A stretch of DNA of 64,000 nucleotides from JANQQJ01 sp046290575 (GCA_046290575.1 JBKAGX010000001.1:124001-188000); one strand, 5' to 3'. Counted from the stretch's first letter, positions 16,638 to 25,675 are shown. Translations and numbers: made by a program. Notes: generated from the sequence alone by a model not told the origin.

Positions 16638-17774
16638 TTAACAGGTCTCTTTTCGGCGACGGCGATAACGCGCGACACCAAGGCCAGCCAGCCCGAAGCT
16701 CAATAGAGCCATAGAGCCTGGTTCCGGAACATAGATAAACAGGGCTTCGAGATCCGCATTTGTGGTTGTACCCAGATCGTCAAGAAAGAGCCTGACGCCC
16801 GGATCGGTCAGCGAGAACATGACCCCCTGCGTCACTTCGATAAGGTCGTCACCGTAATCGTTGAACGCCCAGATTTCGTTATCGAGGATATTGCCGTCTT
16901 GAGGGTCTTGAATAGTCTGTTCAAACGAGCCGAGGGCGATGCCATCTTCTGTAATCGTGAACGCGTCCAGATTCGCGTCAGACCCAAAATTAAGGTCAAC
17001 ATAGTCTGTGCGGCTGCTGAGATCGAGATTGGTCCCCGTCATCGTGAACTTTGTCAGATCGTCTTTGGTAATCGCATCGCCCAACGCAAAGAAATCATCG
17101 ACGTCGACATCGAAGGATACCAAAAACTCGCAGGTCCCGATGCAGCCGCCCCCGACCGCGTTGACCTCGCCGGACAGCAGATGGAAGGCATTCAGATCAA
17201 TATTGTTGACCAAGTCGTCTTCGTCGAAGTCAGCAAAGATCGAGGATGTGTAGTTGACACCATCGCTGGCGACTATAACTAGATCCTCATCATCAACTGA
17301 CACGCTACTCATGCCGTTGACGACCGATTCATCATCTTCGAACGAAACAATGGCCAGGAAGGCGCCGGTTAGTTCGTCAACGGAAACGACGTGCGCCGCG
17401 TCTACTACGAAATTGCTGTCTGTAACTGCGGCGGCCAGGGGAATAAGTTCTTTCTGGAAATCGAGTGCACCACTCGGTGAAACCTCTGAATCGAATGTCA
17501 AATCACCCATTCGCAGAAGGGATTCCGGGACAATCGAGGTTGTGCCGGACGGCAGGCCATTGACAGTCTTGTCAAAAGCAGCGCCTACGAAAACGGCAGC
17601 GTTGACGCTGCCCACGCCCAACGCAGATATCAGACAGGCGAACGCAACTGCCGCCCTGAATTTCGTAAGAGTGTAGATGGCCTCTACTCCCGGTGCCGAC
17701 CAGCTCTCAGCTATCCCCCAACAGCCAAGAGCCACGCGAGAGAAGAACGTAGCACAGAAGCCAAAATATTTCAA
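16638..17774 (-). CDS. Exported PEP-CTERM sorting-domain protein
   Basis: The C-terminus has the full PEP-CTERM signal: VPEPGSMALL, a hydrophobic helix (SFGLAGLGVA) and a basic RYRRRRK end. Exosortase/archaeosortase-type enzymes cut and anchor such proteins at the cell surface, often with exopolysaccharide. A signal peptide is also seen (KFRAAVAFACLISALGVGS, cleavage near VNA-AVF). The mature part is acidic, rich in Asp, Val and Ser, with one CIGTC pair and no known enzyme domain. The nominal start, TTG at 17774, places about 35 odd residues before the signal peptide. A better-spaced start would be the ATC at 17679, preceded by GGGAG, so the start is unresolved. No exosortase gene is in the window. 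Confidence 0.75.
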   Translation of the reverse strand: MKYFGFCATFFSRVALGCWGIAESWSAPGVEAIYTLTKFRAAVAFACLISALGVGSVNAAVFVGAAFDKTVNGLPSGTTSIVPESLLRMGDLTFDSEVSPSGALDFQKELIPLAAAVTDSNFVVDAAHVVSVDELTGAFLAIVSFEDDESVVNGMSSVSVDDEDLVIVASDGVNYTSSIFADFDEDDLVNNIDLNAFHLLSGEVNAVGGGCIGTCEFLVSFDVDVDDFFALGDAITKDDLTKFTMTGTNLDLSSRTDYVDLNFGSDANLDAFTITEDGIALGSFEQTIQDPQDGNILDNEIWAFNDYGDDLIEVTQGVMFSLTDPGVRLFLDDLGTTTNADLEALFIYVPEPGSMALLSFGLAGLGVARYRRRRKETC

Positions 17775-17808
17775 ATTTAATGAAAGTTCATGATTTTGTA
17801 GTCGCTTC

Positions 17809-19356
17809 TTAGGGTCGGGCGCGGAACGCTGTATATCCCGGGCGGCGCAATGGCGCCGCCAGATTGGCGAACTCGCAGATCAGCGGCCTAGTGTCTCGCG
17901 GGTCGATAATGTCCTCGATCAGAAACGCCTCGGCGCCGCGGAAGGGCGAGCGAACCCGGTTCAGCCGTTCTTCAATGTCTTTCAGCATCGCGTCCGGGTC
18001 ATCGGCTTCGGCAAGCTCGGCGGTATAGGCGGCTTCGATCCCGCCTTCGATGGGCAGTGAGCCCCAATCGGCCGACGGCCAGGCAAACCGATAGCGCAGC
18101 CGTTCGGCGTTGCTGTGCGCGGCGCCTGCAACGCCGAAGGCCTTGCGCACAATCACGGAGCACCATGGCACCGTCGCTTGGTAGACAGTGGCCAGTGCGC
18201 GCGACCCGTGGCGGATGTGAGCCGCCTTTTCGAACTCTACGCCAACGGCAAAGCCCGGATTGTCGACCAGATTGACGACCGGTAGATGAAACGTCTCCGC
18301 CATCTCGCAGAACCGGTTTACCTTCTGCGAGGTATCGGTCGTCCAGCCCCCGCCATAATAGTAGGGGTCGCCCGCCAGCAGGGCGACCGGCCAGCCATCG
18401 AACCGTGCAAAGCCGGTGATGCAGGATCGGCCGAAATACTTGCCGATCTCGAAGAACGAGCCCTTGTCAACCACCGCCTCAATGATCTTGCGCATCTTGT
18501 AGACCTTGCGGCGGTCGCGCGGGACAATATCGATCAGAAAGTCTTCGCGCCGGTCGGGATCGTCCTCCACCGGGCCGCGCGGCGGCAATTCGTGCACATT
18601 GGGCGGCAGGTAGGACAGGAACTGACGGACCCGCTCAAATGCTTCGTCCTCGGTTTTTACCTCGTCATCGACCGCACCATTGCGGGTGTGCATCCACGAC
18701 CCGCCCAGCTCTTCCTTGGTGACATCTTCGCCCAGACGTTTGGCGACGGGCGGGCCGGCAACAAAGAGCTGGCTGAGTTCTTTGACCATCACCGAATAAT
18801 GCGAGGTAACCGCGCGTGCCGCGCCCAAACCGGCCACCGGCCCCAGGCACATGCCGACCACCGGCACCTCGGCCATATTGGCGACGACCAGATCCCAGCC
18901 GGGATTGGCCGGCAGATAGGTGCGGCCCGCCGTTTCCAGCGTCTTGACCGATCCGCCCCCACCGGTGCCGTCGATCAGCCGGACCAGCGGCAATTTCAGC
19001 TCATTGGCCATCCGCTCGGTAACGATCTGTTTCTCGCGAATCGAGGCGTCAGCGGCACCGCCCCGGACGGTAAAGTCGTCGCCCTGGATGATCACCGTGC
19101 GGCCGTCGATTTTGCCCCGGCCTGAAACGGAGTTCGCTGGCGTAAAGTCCGTCAGGTTGCCGTCATCGTCATAGGTGGCTTTGCCGGCCAGCGCACCCAC
19201 CTCGCGAAAGGAGTCCGGGTCGACCAGCTTGTCGATGCGCTCACGCACCGTCAGTTTGCCGCGGCCCTTCTGTTTGGCGACTTTTTCGTCGCCGCCCATC
19301 TTTTTGGCCAGCGCTTCGCGGTGGCGTAGTTCCTCGACGTCTTTTTCCCAACTCAT
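17809..19356 (-). CDS. Acyl-CoA carboxylase, carboxyltransferase (beta) subunit
   Basis: A 515-residue carboxyl transferase of the propionyl-/methylcrotonyl-/geranyl-CoA carboxylase group. It transfers the carboxyl from biotin to an acyl-CoA. The N-terminal region has KLTVRERIDKLVDPDSFREVG and the N-domain core has LIDGTGGGGSVKTLE. A C-domain with the second acyl-CoA/biotin site includes NLVDNPGFAVGVEFEKA. No biotin carboxylase or biotin carrier gene is in the window, so its partner must be elsewhere. It is the third gene of an amidohydrolase-VOC-carboxyltransferase operon, 3 bp after the VOC gene. The acyl-CoA substrate cannot be fixed. Confidence 0.88.
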   Translation of the reverse strand: MSWEKDVEELRHREALAKKMGGDEKVAKQKGRGKLTVRERIDKLVDPDSFREVGALAGKATYDDDGNLTDFTPANSVSGRGKIDGRTVIIQGDDFTVRGGAADASIREKQIVTERMANELKLPLVRLIDGTGGGGSVKTLETAGRTYLPANPGWDLVVANMAEVPVVGMCLGPVAGLGAARAVTSHYSVMVKELSQLFVAGPPVAKRLGEDVTKEELGGSWMHTRNGAVDDEVKTEDEAFERVRQFLSYLPPNVHELPPRGPVEDDPDRREDFLIDIVPRDRRKVYKMRKIIEAVVDKGSFFEIGKYFGRSCITGFARFDGWPVALLAGDPYYYGGGWTTDTSQKVNRFCEMAETFHLPVVNLVDNPGFAVGVEFEKAAHIRHGSRALATVYQATVPWCSVIVRKAFGVAGAAHSNAERLRYRFAWPSADWGSLPIEGGIEAAYTAELAEADDPDAMLKDIEERLNRVRSPFRGAEAFLIEDIIDPRDTRPLICEFANLAAPLRRPGYTAFRARP

Positions 19357-19359
19357 GAA

Positions 19360-19824
19360 TCAGGCCTTGGGCGGGAGTTGCGGGACATCCGGGTCCAGAA
19401 TTTCGTAGATCTCGATCACATTACCGAACGGATCGCGGCCATAGGTCGCCCACGTCGCGCCCATGTCCTGCGGCGGGCAATGAAAGGTCATGCCGCCCTC
19501 CATCAGCCGCTCATATTCGGCGTTTATGTCAGTCACCTGCAGGCAGAAATGGGTATAGCCATGATCGGCCACCGAATGGTTCGGATCCTTTTTGGCGCCC
19601 GCTGGCTGCTTGTATTCGAACAGCTCGATATAGGCATTGGGGCCCTTCAGCATGGCCCCGCGCGCGGCTGAATCCCGCAGGCCGACAATCGCATCGGTGA
19701 CGGGATTGCCCGGTTCCCAGCCGCCGTCGCTGAGTTTCTCAAAACCCAATACGTCGCAGTAAAACGCGAAAGCCGCGTCCATGTCCGGCACGGAAATCGC
19801 CGTGTGGTGAATCCCAACAATCAT
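19360..19824 (-). CDS. VOC family protein (glyoxalase/methylmalonyl-CoA epimerase-like)
   Basis: A 154-residue single-domain VOC protein. It opens with GIHHTAISVPDMDAAFAFYCDVLGFE, typical of the fold, and its second half has HFCLQVTDINAEYERLMEGG and DPFGNVIEIYE. Probable metal ligands are the His in HHTA, His in YTHFCLQ and Glu in VIEIYE. Being next to a carboxyltransferase it could epimerise or isomerise a CoA thioester as methylmalonyl-CoA epimerase does, but this is inference. It lies 9 bp after the amidohydrolase gene. Confidence 0.85.
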   Translation of the reverse strand: MIVGIHHTAISVPDMDAAFAFYCDVLGFEKLSDGGWEPGNPVTDAIVGLRDSAARGAMLKGPNAYIELFEYKQPAGAKKDPNHSVADHGYTHFCLQVTDINAEYERLMEGGMTFHCPPQDMGATWATYGRDPFGNVIEIYEILDPDVPQLPPKA

Positions 19825-19833
19825 GTGAATCTC

Positions 19834-20847
19834 CTAAATCTCTATATCGAGCCGGTAGGCGCGGGCCGCCGTGCCCGCGAACAAATCTGACTTTTCCGAA
19901 GCCGAGAATCCCTCAGCCATGCGCTTGAAAGCGTTCCACAGCACGCCATAGGACACCGACAATTTATCGACCGGGAAGTTGCTTTCGAACATGCAGCGGT
20001 CCGGGCCGAAGCAGTCAATGGAATGCAGGTACCATCCGCGGGTCGCGTCGGCGAGCTCCTGCGAGGTGGGCGGCAAATCGCGTTTGTGCCAGCCGAATCC
20101 GTTCACCGCCATGTTGATGCCGCCGATCTTGGCATAGACGTTTTCGCACTTGGCCAGCTCAGCCACATCGACTTTCCACCGGGCAAAAATCTCCTCGCGC
20201 TTGCCCTTATAGGGGCCAACGCCCAAGGGTCCGCCGAAGTGGTCGAAAACGATCGTAACGTCCGGGAAGGCGCGGGCCAGATCTGTCAGTTCGGGGATCT
20301 GGTGGTGATACATCCAGGAATCGAAGCTGAGTCCACGTTTTTCCAGTTCCTTGAACCCGGCCCGAAACGTCGGATCGAGAAGCAGTCCCTCTGTGGGATT
20401 GGAGTGTGAATTCTTGATGTCTTCCGACTTGTCCCACCCCGCTGCGTGGCGAATGCCGCGAAACCGGTCGCGCGCCGCATCGATATGGGCATCAAGTACC
20501 TCACCTGCCGCCTCACCCAGCGTCAGGTCCGCATAACTGACGATCCCGGCACAGGCGCGCATCGGTCCATAATCGCCGCTCGCACTTTGCGCGGCGATGC
20601 CATTGACGAACTCGGTCTCGCCAACGGGTTTCATTGCTTCGGGCCCGTCGGCCCGATACATCGACGCACATTCGACAAAGACTGTCGCGATCACATTGTG
20701 ACCTTGGCCGGTATCGTCCAGCAGCTCGTCGAGCATATAGCGGGAGCCGTTCCGATCCCAAAGATGATGGTGCGGATCAATGATCGGCAAATCGGGCTCA
20801 AGCGCCTTTTCCGTCACTTGTGCCAGCCAGGCAGCATCGCCAGCCAT
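19834..20847 (-). CDS. Amidohydrolase-superfamily (amidohydrolase 2) TIM-barrel hydrolase
   Basis: A 337-residue member of the amidohydrolase_2 family, which includes decarboxylases and lactonases such as 2-pyrone-4,6-dicarboxylate lactonase. The N-terminal metal motif is IIDPHHHLWD (about 21-30). YHHQIPEL carries a second His pair, and IVFDHFGGPLG holds the Asp-His strand. The C-terminal CMFESNFPVDK segment is also typical. It starts with ATG at 20847, with GGGGAGA upstream, and is the first gene of the three-gene operon with the VOC and carboxyltransferase genes. Substrate unknown; ring-derived lactones or acids are reasonable guesses. Confidence 0.85.
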   Translation of the reverse strand: MAGDAAWLAQVTEKALEPDLPIIDPHHHLWDRNGSRYMLDELLDDTGQGHNVIATVFVECASMYRADGPEAMKPVGETEFVNGIAAQSASGDYGPMRACAGIVSYADLTLGEAAGEVLDAHIDAARDRFRGIRHAAGWDKSEDIKNSHSNPTEGLLLDPTFRAGFKELEKRGLSFDSWMYHHQIPELTDLARAFPDVTIVFDHFGGPLGVGPYKGKREEIFARWKVDVAELAKCENVYAKIGGINMAVNGFGWHKRDLPPTSQELADATRGWYLHSIDCFGPDRCMFESNFPVDKLSVSYGVLWNAFKRMAEGFSASEKSDLFAGTAARAYRLDIEI

Positions 20848-20919
20848 ATTCGTCTCCCCTGTCCCCTGGAGTTGAAGCCTAGCGCAGCCCCGGATGGAGC
20901 GGAACCCCCGGGCTTTGAC

Positions 20920-21609
20920 CTAGTCCTGTTGAATCGCAGGCGCTTTGCGCGCCAGGCCATCGAACAGATCGAGCATCCGTTGACGCCATTGTTCGACCGG
21001 GTCTTCGGCGTCCAACAGGCGGTAATCTGTTGTCGTGCGCGCCCACATGAAGCCACCAAACAGGCAATAATCCAGAAACCCTGGCTGATCACCCGCCAGC
21101 CATGCCTGTTCCTGCAGCGTCAGCCTCACCGGCTCCAGCACGCCGTGAAGCCTTGCGATCTTGGCTGCCGGATCGTCGCGCATCTGCTCGATGGTCATGC
21201 CGGACCATTCAAACCGGCTCTTTCGGAAATACTCCTGGTCGGCCTCTGGTGTCAGATCGAAGGTGCCCGGCGTACACAGCAGAAAAAGGTTGCCCAGCTG
21301 CTGGGTATCGGCCCACCGGTTGAAGAACAGGCCCGCGGCCCGGCCTCCTTCCCCGCCGAACAGGCTGGGCTGGTCGGGGTAGGCCTCTTCCAGATGACAG
21401 GCGATGCGCCAGGAATCTGAAACAACGGTTTTTCCGTCCTCCAGAACCGGGACCCGGTCCTGTCCGGAAAAGGCGAGCTGGTCTTTATCGCCATAGCCGA
21501 TGGGCACGGAATCGTAATCCAGCCCCTTGTGCGCCAGCGCCATGCGCGCGCGCCAGACGAAGGGGCTGACGGCATGCCCATCCTTGAGGACCAGTTCGTA
21601 AAGTTTCAT
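20920..21609 (-). CDS. Glutathione S-transferase family protein
   Basis: A protein of about 229 residues starting with ATG at 21609, preceded by AAGGGA. The thioredoxin-like N-domain opens with KLYELVLKDGHAVSPFVWRARMALAHKGLDYD. It has the cis-Pro segment RVPVLEDGKTVVSDSWRIACHLEE. A C-terminal all-helical domain follows (from about residue 90). The likely active-site Ser is in HAVSPFVW. It lies 70 bp downstream of... that is, on the same strand as, the amidohydrolase operon and precedes it. Such GSTs often act on epoxides, isomers or haloaromatics in catabolic clusters; the substrate is unknown. Confidence 0.85.
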   Translation of the reverse strand: MKLYELVLKDGHAVSPFVWRARMALAHKGLDYDSVPIGYGDKDQLAFSGQDRVPVLEDGKTVVSDSWRIACHLEEAYPDQPSLFGGEGGRAAGLFFNRWADTQQLGNLFLLCTPGTFDLTPEADQEYFRKSRFEWSGMTIEQMRDDPAAKIARLHGVLEPVRLTLQEQAWLAGDQPGFLDYCLFGGFMWARTTTDYRLLDAEDPVEQWRQRMLDLFDGLARKAPAIQQD

Positions 21610-21721
21610 GAGGATGTCCCTTAAAGTGATCGGGATCATAGTTCGATGCTGAGATCCAGTTGTAAACTACAGTTTCAATGCGTAAATAAAGGTCTGCAGC
21701 CGCCGCCCTAGGAAGCCCAAC

Positions 21722-22789
21722 ATGCTCATTTTCCGTCAGCTTTTCGATCCGCAATCATCAACCTATTCTTATCTATTGGGCGATTCGGCCAGCCGGGAGG
21801 CCATCCTCATCGATCCGGTGTTCGAACAGGTCCGACGTGAGATCGCGCTGATCGAGGAACTGGGCCTTACCCTCAAGACCACCCTCGAAACCCATGTTCA
21901 CGCCGATCATGTCACCGGCGGGTGGCTGTTGAAACAGAAACTGGGCAGTCAGATCGCTATCGCCGCCGTTAGCGGGGCCGACGGCGCCGATATCTATTTT
22001 GAAGACGGCGACAAACTTTCCTTTGGCGACCGGCATATCGAAGTGCGGGCCACCCCGGGCCACACCAATGGCTGCTGCACCTTCGTGCTGGATGACCAGA
22101 CCATGGCGTTTACGGGCGATTGCCTGCTGATCCGCGGCTGTGGCCGCACCGACTTCCAGCAGGGCGACCCGAAGATCATGTTCCATTCGGTGCATGACAG
22201 GATATTCAGCCTGCCCGACGAATGCCTGCTCTACCCCGGGCACGACTACAAAGGTTCGATGGTCACCAGCGTTGGTGAAGAGCGGCTCTATAACCCGCGC
22301 CTTGGCGGTGATATCGGTGCCGATGATTTTGCCGGCTATATGGAGAATCTGGGCCTGGCTCACCCCAAGCAGATCGATATTGCGGTGCCCGCTAATATGC
22401 GGTCCGGTGAACCGGAAAACCCCGACGGAGTTGCTATCGACCCAGACTGGGCGCCCCTGACCTATACCTATGCCGGGGTGTGGGAGGTGCAGCCCCAGTG
22501 GCTGGAAGAGCATCTTGGCGACGTGCAGATCGTCGATGTCCGCGAAGATGAGGAATTCCACGGCATATTGGGCCATATCCATGGGGCAACCCTGGTGCCG
22601 TTGGGTGGATTGAGCGACCATGCGGACGAGCTGGACCGCGCAAAGCCTGTTGTCACCGTATGCCGGTCGGGCGCGCGCTCCGCACAGGCGACGGTTCTGC
22701 TTGAGAAAGAAGGCTTCGAGAAGGTGGCCAATCTCGCCGGCGGCATGCTGCGCTGGCGGGCGCAGCGCCTGCCGGTCGAAGCGGCTTAG
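21722..22789 (+). CDS. Persulfide dioxygenase-like MBL hydrolase fused to rhodanese
   Basis: A 355-residue two-domain protein. The metallo-beta-lactamase domain (about 1-240) has ETHVHADHVTGG (HxHxDH, about 58-63), TPGHTNGC, FTGDCLLI and LYPGHDY, as in ETHE1-type persulfide dioxygenases that oxidise glutathione persulfide to sulfite. The rhodanese domain (about 255-355) has VDVREDEEF and the active loop VTVCRSGARSA with Cys314. The fusion links sulfur transfer and persulfide oxidation in sulfide detoxification. It is divergent from the GST gene, which may supply the glutathione context. Confidence 0.9.
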   Translation: MLIFRQLFDPQSSTYSYLLGDSASREAILIDPVFEQVRREIALIEELGLTLKTTLETHVHADHVTGGWLLKQKLGSQIAIAAVSGADGADIYFEDGDKLSFGDRHIEVRATPGHTNGCCTFVLDDQTMAFTGDCLLIRGCGRTDFQQGDPKIMFHSVHDRIFSLPDECLLYPGHDYKGSMVTSVGEERLYNPRLGGDIGADDFAGYMENLGLAHPKQIDIAVPANMRSGEPENPDGVAIDPDWAPLTYTYAGVWEVQPQWLEEHLGDVQIVDVREDEEFHGILGHIHGATLVPLGGLSDHADELDRAKPVVTVCRSGARSAQATVLLEKEGFEKVANLAGGMLRWRAQRLPVEAA

Positions 22790-22796
22790 AAGCTAA

Positions 22797-22943
22797 ATCC
22801 CTCTCCCTCTGGGAGAGGGCAGCAGGCGAAGCGCGCGGGTGAGGGACAGTCTTCACCAAACAAGCGCAGACCTTCATCAAGCGCTGTTACCAATTCTGAA
22901 CCCAAGCCCCTCACCCCCAACCCTCTCCCAAAGGGAGAGGGAG
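22797..22943. repeat. Palindromic intergenic repeat (about 147 bp)
   Basis: Two outer hairpins flank the element: CCCTCTCCCTCTGGGAGAGG (22799-22818) and CCCTCTCCCAAAGGGAGAGG (22921-22940). The two ends are also inverted copies of one another, with GGGTGAGGG (22838-22846) matching CCCTCACCC (22907-22915). It fills most of the gap between the convergent rhodanese-fusion and SDR genes. REP-like repeats of this kind are common in Proteobacteria. It could serve as a bidirectional terminator. Only one copy was seen in this window. Confidence 0.7.
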
Positions 22944-22987
22944 TTATGCCACTGCGGCTGGAACCCGTGAGCACCGATTGCAGCGAC

Positions 22988-23827
22988 TTAGTCCTGAATG
23001 CCGCGTTTGCCGGCCTCGCGCATGACGTCGGCATCCTGGAAGTGGAAGTCGGTGGGTGTCAGCGTGCCGGTGGTCTGGCCTGAATCGACCACCAGCGTAT
23101 GGCCGGTCACATAGCGCGCCTCATCGCTGGCCAGATATAGCAGCGCATTGGCGATATCGATGGGCTCACCGGCGATGCCCAGCGGAGCGCCGCTGGCGAT
23201 GGTCTCTGTCGCGCCTGCTGTATCGTCCGGATCGCCGGTAATGACTCCCGCCGTCATGGCCGTCACCGTATTGCCGGGGGAGACCGCGTTGACCCGGATA
23301 CCATAGCGCGACAGCTCTGAACCGACCGACTTGGTCAGGCCAACAACACCGTGCTTGGCCGCTGTATAGGCATGGGGACCCAACCCGCCCATCACGCCCG
23401 CGGTGGACGACAGTGACAGAATGCTGCCTGACCCTTGCGGCCGCATGACGCGGGCGGCATGCTTCATGCCGTAGAAGACCCCGTCCAGCAGGATCGCAAT
23501 CGTGTTGTGCCACGCCTCAGCCGACGTATCGGCAATGGGGCCGACAGCACCAACGATGCCTGCATTATTGACCATGATGTCAAGACGCCCGAACACGTTG
23601 ACGGCGAGATCCACGGCGGCGGCGACTTCATCTTCCTTGGTGACGTTGCACGCAATGGAGCGCGCTGAATTACCCAGTGATGAGGCGACGGCTGCACCCG
23701 CATCCGCCTGCAGGTCGGCGACCACGATAGAGGCGCCTTCTTCGGCGAAACGCCGGGCGGTGCCTTCACCGATCCCGCTGGCGCCGCCGGTGATAACCGC
23801 AACTTTTCCTTCAAGCCTGCCACTCAT
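22988..23827 (-). CDS. SDR oxidoreductase
   Basis: A short-chain dehydrogenase of about 279 residues with ITGGASGIGEGTAR (cofactor loop, about 12-25). VADLQADAG follows the acidic residue that favours NAD. NNAGIVG is the NAG motif. The catalytic Ser is in SILSLSSTAG and the Tyr-Lys in YTAAKHG. The start is ATG at 23827 with GGGAG upstream. An upstream in-frame extension to 23926 overlaps the divergent TauD gene's leader and lacks SDR features. It is convergent with the MBL-rhodanese gene across a palindromic repeat. Substrate unknown. Confidence 0.85.
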   Translation of the reverse strand: MSGRLEGKVAVITGGASGIGEGTARRFAEEGASIVVADLQADAGAAVASSLGNSARSIACNVTKEDEVAAAVDLAVNVFGRLDIMVNNAGIVGAVGPIADTSAEAWHNTIAILLDGVFYGMKHAARVMRPQGSGSILSLSSTAGVMGGLGPHAYTAAKHGVVGLTKSVGSELSRYGIRVNAVSPGNTVTAMTAGVITGDPDDTAGATETIASGAPLGIAGEPIDIANALLYLASDEARYVTGHTLVVDSGQTTGTLTPTDFHFQDADVMREAGKRGIQD

Positions 23828-23956
23828 GATGATGTGCTCCCGTTTTGATTGGTCATTTTGTGCGTGCGATCTTAGGGATTCAGACTTCGAAGCGATAGCC
23901 AACGCGCCGCGTTTTTTTTGGTGCATCTGGTTTTGCGCCGGGACATTCTGGTGATC

Positions 23957-24832
23957 ATGAGCCAGCCTGCCGTCAGTGACCTACAGAATTCACCTTTGCA
24001 AATTTCGCCGCTGACCGGCGCGATGGGCGCTGAACTGTCCGGCGTCGATCTCGGAAAGCCGCTTTCCGACGAACTGGTCTCGGGCATCCGGCAGGCGCTC
24101 GTCACCTATGGGGCTATTTTCTTTCGCGATCAGCATCTGACCAATGAGCAGCATCTGGCTTTTGCCCGTCGGTTCGGTGTGCTGGAAGAGCATCCCATCG
24201 TTGATGGGATGGATACCCATCCGGAAATCATCCGGATGCACAAACCGGCAGGGGAAAGCGCCAGTTTTGGCGTTGGCTGGCACTCAGACAATTCGTTTCT
24301 GCCCCAACCCAGCCTCGGCTCGATAGTGCGCGCGGAAACCGTCCCGCCCTACGGGGGTGATACGTTGTTTGCCAATCAGGCTGCCGCCTATCATGCCTTG
24401 TCGCCGGGCATGAAACGGTTGCTGGAAGGTCTGGTCGCGGTCCACAGCGCGCGCGAGGCCTACACCTCCGATACCGCGGTCGACAAATATGATGGCGACA
24501 CGGCGATCACCTATCGCCGTACCGATGTCATTACCAACGTTGTTGAACACCCGGTGGTGCGGACCCACCCGGAGACCGGGCAAAAGGCGCTCTATATCAA
24601 CCCGATGTTTACGCTGCACTTCAAGGATATGAGTGCGGTCGAGAGCACGGGTCTGCTCGAAACCCTGTTTCAGCACGCCACACGCGGCGAATTCCAGTGC
24701 CGCTTCCGCTGGCAACCCGGGTCAGTCGCCTTCTGGGACAACCGGCTCGTTATGCACAACGCACTCGACGACTATCAGGATTTCGACCGGACGCTCTATC
24801 GTGTAACGGTCGCTGGCGATACGCCTGTCTAG
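23957..24832 (+). CDS. TauD/TfdA-family Fe(II)/2-oxoglutarate dioxygenase
   Basis: A 291-residue (from ATG 23957) non-heme iron dioxygenase. The N-terminus is SPLTGAMGAELSGVDLGKPL. The iron ligands are His109 and Asp111 in GWHSDNSF and the distal His267 in VMHNALDDY. The 2-oxoglutarate Arg is near 282 (TLYRVT). The family hydroxylates compounds such as taurine or 2,4-D, often releasing sulfite, phenol or aldehyde. It is followed four bases later by a glutamine-amidotransferase-like gene and then an amino-acid symporter. This suggests the operon takes up and opens a small amino-acid-like substrate. Confidence 0.88.
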   Translation: MSQPAVSDLQNSPLQISPLTGAMGAELSGVDLGKPLSDELVSGIRQALVTYGAIFFRDQHLTNEQHLAFARRFGVLEEHPIVDGMDTHPEIIRMHKPAGESASFGVGWHSDNSFLPQPSLGSIVRAETVPPYGGDTLFANQAAAYHALSPGMKRLLEGLVAVHSAREAYTSDTAVDKYDGDTAITYRRTDVITNVVEHPVVRTHPETGQKALYINPMFTLHFKDMSAVESTGLLETLFQHATRGEFQCRFRWQPGSVAFWDNRLVMHNALDDYQDFDRTLYRVTVAGDTPV

Positions 24833-24836
24833 CTGA

Positions 24837-25673
24837 ATGTCCCGGCTTCGCCTGCTAGTTGTCGATGCCTATGATGCGCCCGGTCGGGCGGAGATCGTGG
24901 CCGCTGGCGTGACCGAGGCCGGGGTGCTTTATAGGAAAGCCATCGGCCATTGCGATGCCGATGCGGATATCGAGATTTTCCGATTTGGCGACGGAACACG
25001 CCCATCTCTGAACGGCTGGGACGGTGTGCTGTGGACCGGGTCGAGCCTGACCATCCACAAACCTGATGATACGGTGCGCGACCAGATCAATCTGTGCCGT
25101 GCGTTTTTTGCGCAGGGCACACCCCAATTTGGCAGTTGCTGGGCCATTCAGTTGGCTGCGGTGGCGGCGGGCGGCAGTTGTGGACCAAATCCAAGGGGCC
25201 GGGAATTTGGCGTGGCGCGGAAGATCACCCTGAACGATGCCGGGGCAAGCCATCCGCTTCACCGGGGCCGGCCGCGCGCTTTCGATAGTTACACGATCCA
25301 CGCAGATATGGTGACCGGCCTGCCAGACGGTGCGGTCTTGCTCTCGGGCAACCCCTTTACAGAGGTTCAGAGCCTTGCTGTCCCATATCTGGCAGGGACG
25401 TTCTGGGCCGTGCAGTACCATCCGGAATACAATCTTGCCGAAATTGCGCGCTTGGCGGAATGTCGTCGTACCCCCTTGATCGCGCAGGGCACATTCGAAG
25501 ATGACGCCGCCGTCGATCGGTTCAGTGCAGCTGCACGCATACTCCATGAAGACCCTGGTCGTACGGACCTCGCCTGGCGCCTTGGCGTCGATGACGACGT
25601 TCTTGACGCAGACAGGCGGCTGACCGAATTGCGCAATTGGCTGGCGACGCTTCCGGTCGCGGCGCGTCGTTGA
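24837..25673 (+). CDS. Class I glutamine amidotransferase-like hydrolase
   Basis: A 278-residue protein with the class I GATase catalytic triad: Cys101 in FGSCWAIQ, and His195 and Glu197 in VQYHPEYN. No synthase domain is attached, so it may be a free glutamine- or gamma-glutamyl-hydrolysing enzyme, as in GuaA-like orphan GATases that cleave gamma-glutamyl amides. It is tightly packed between the TauD gene (4 bp) and the symporter gene (2 bp), an arrangement that points to a joint catabolic role. The substrate is unknown. Confidence 0.82.
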   Translation: MSRLRLLVVDAYDAPGRAEIVAAGVTEAGVLYRKAIGHCDADADIEIFRFGDGTRPSLNGWDGVLWTGSSLTIHKPDDTVRDQINLCRAFFAQGTPQFGSCWAIQLAAVAAGGSCGPNPRGREFGVARKITLNDAGASHPLHRGRPRAFDSYTIHADMVTGLPDGAVLLSGNPFTEVQSLAVPYLAGTFWAVQYHPEYNLAEIARLAECRRTPLIAQGTFEDDAAVDRFSAAARILHEDPGRTDLAWRLGVDDDVLDADRRLTELRNWLATLPVAARR

Positions 25674-25675
25674 GC

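Noticed and set aside
16482..16706. 74-codon plus-strand frame in the interval beside the PEP-CTERM gene
   Set aside because: It overlaps the end of the PEP-CTERM gene, has no Shine-Dalgarno and no recognisable features.
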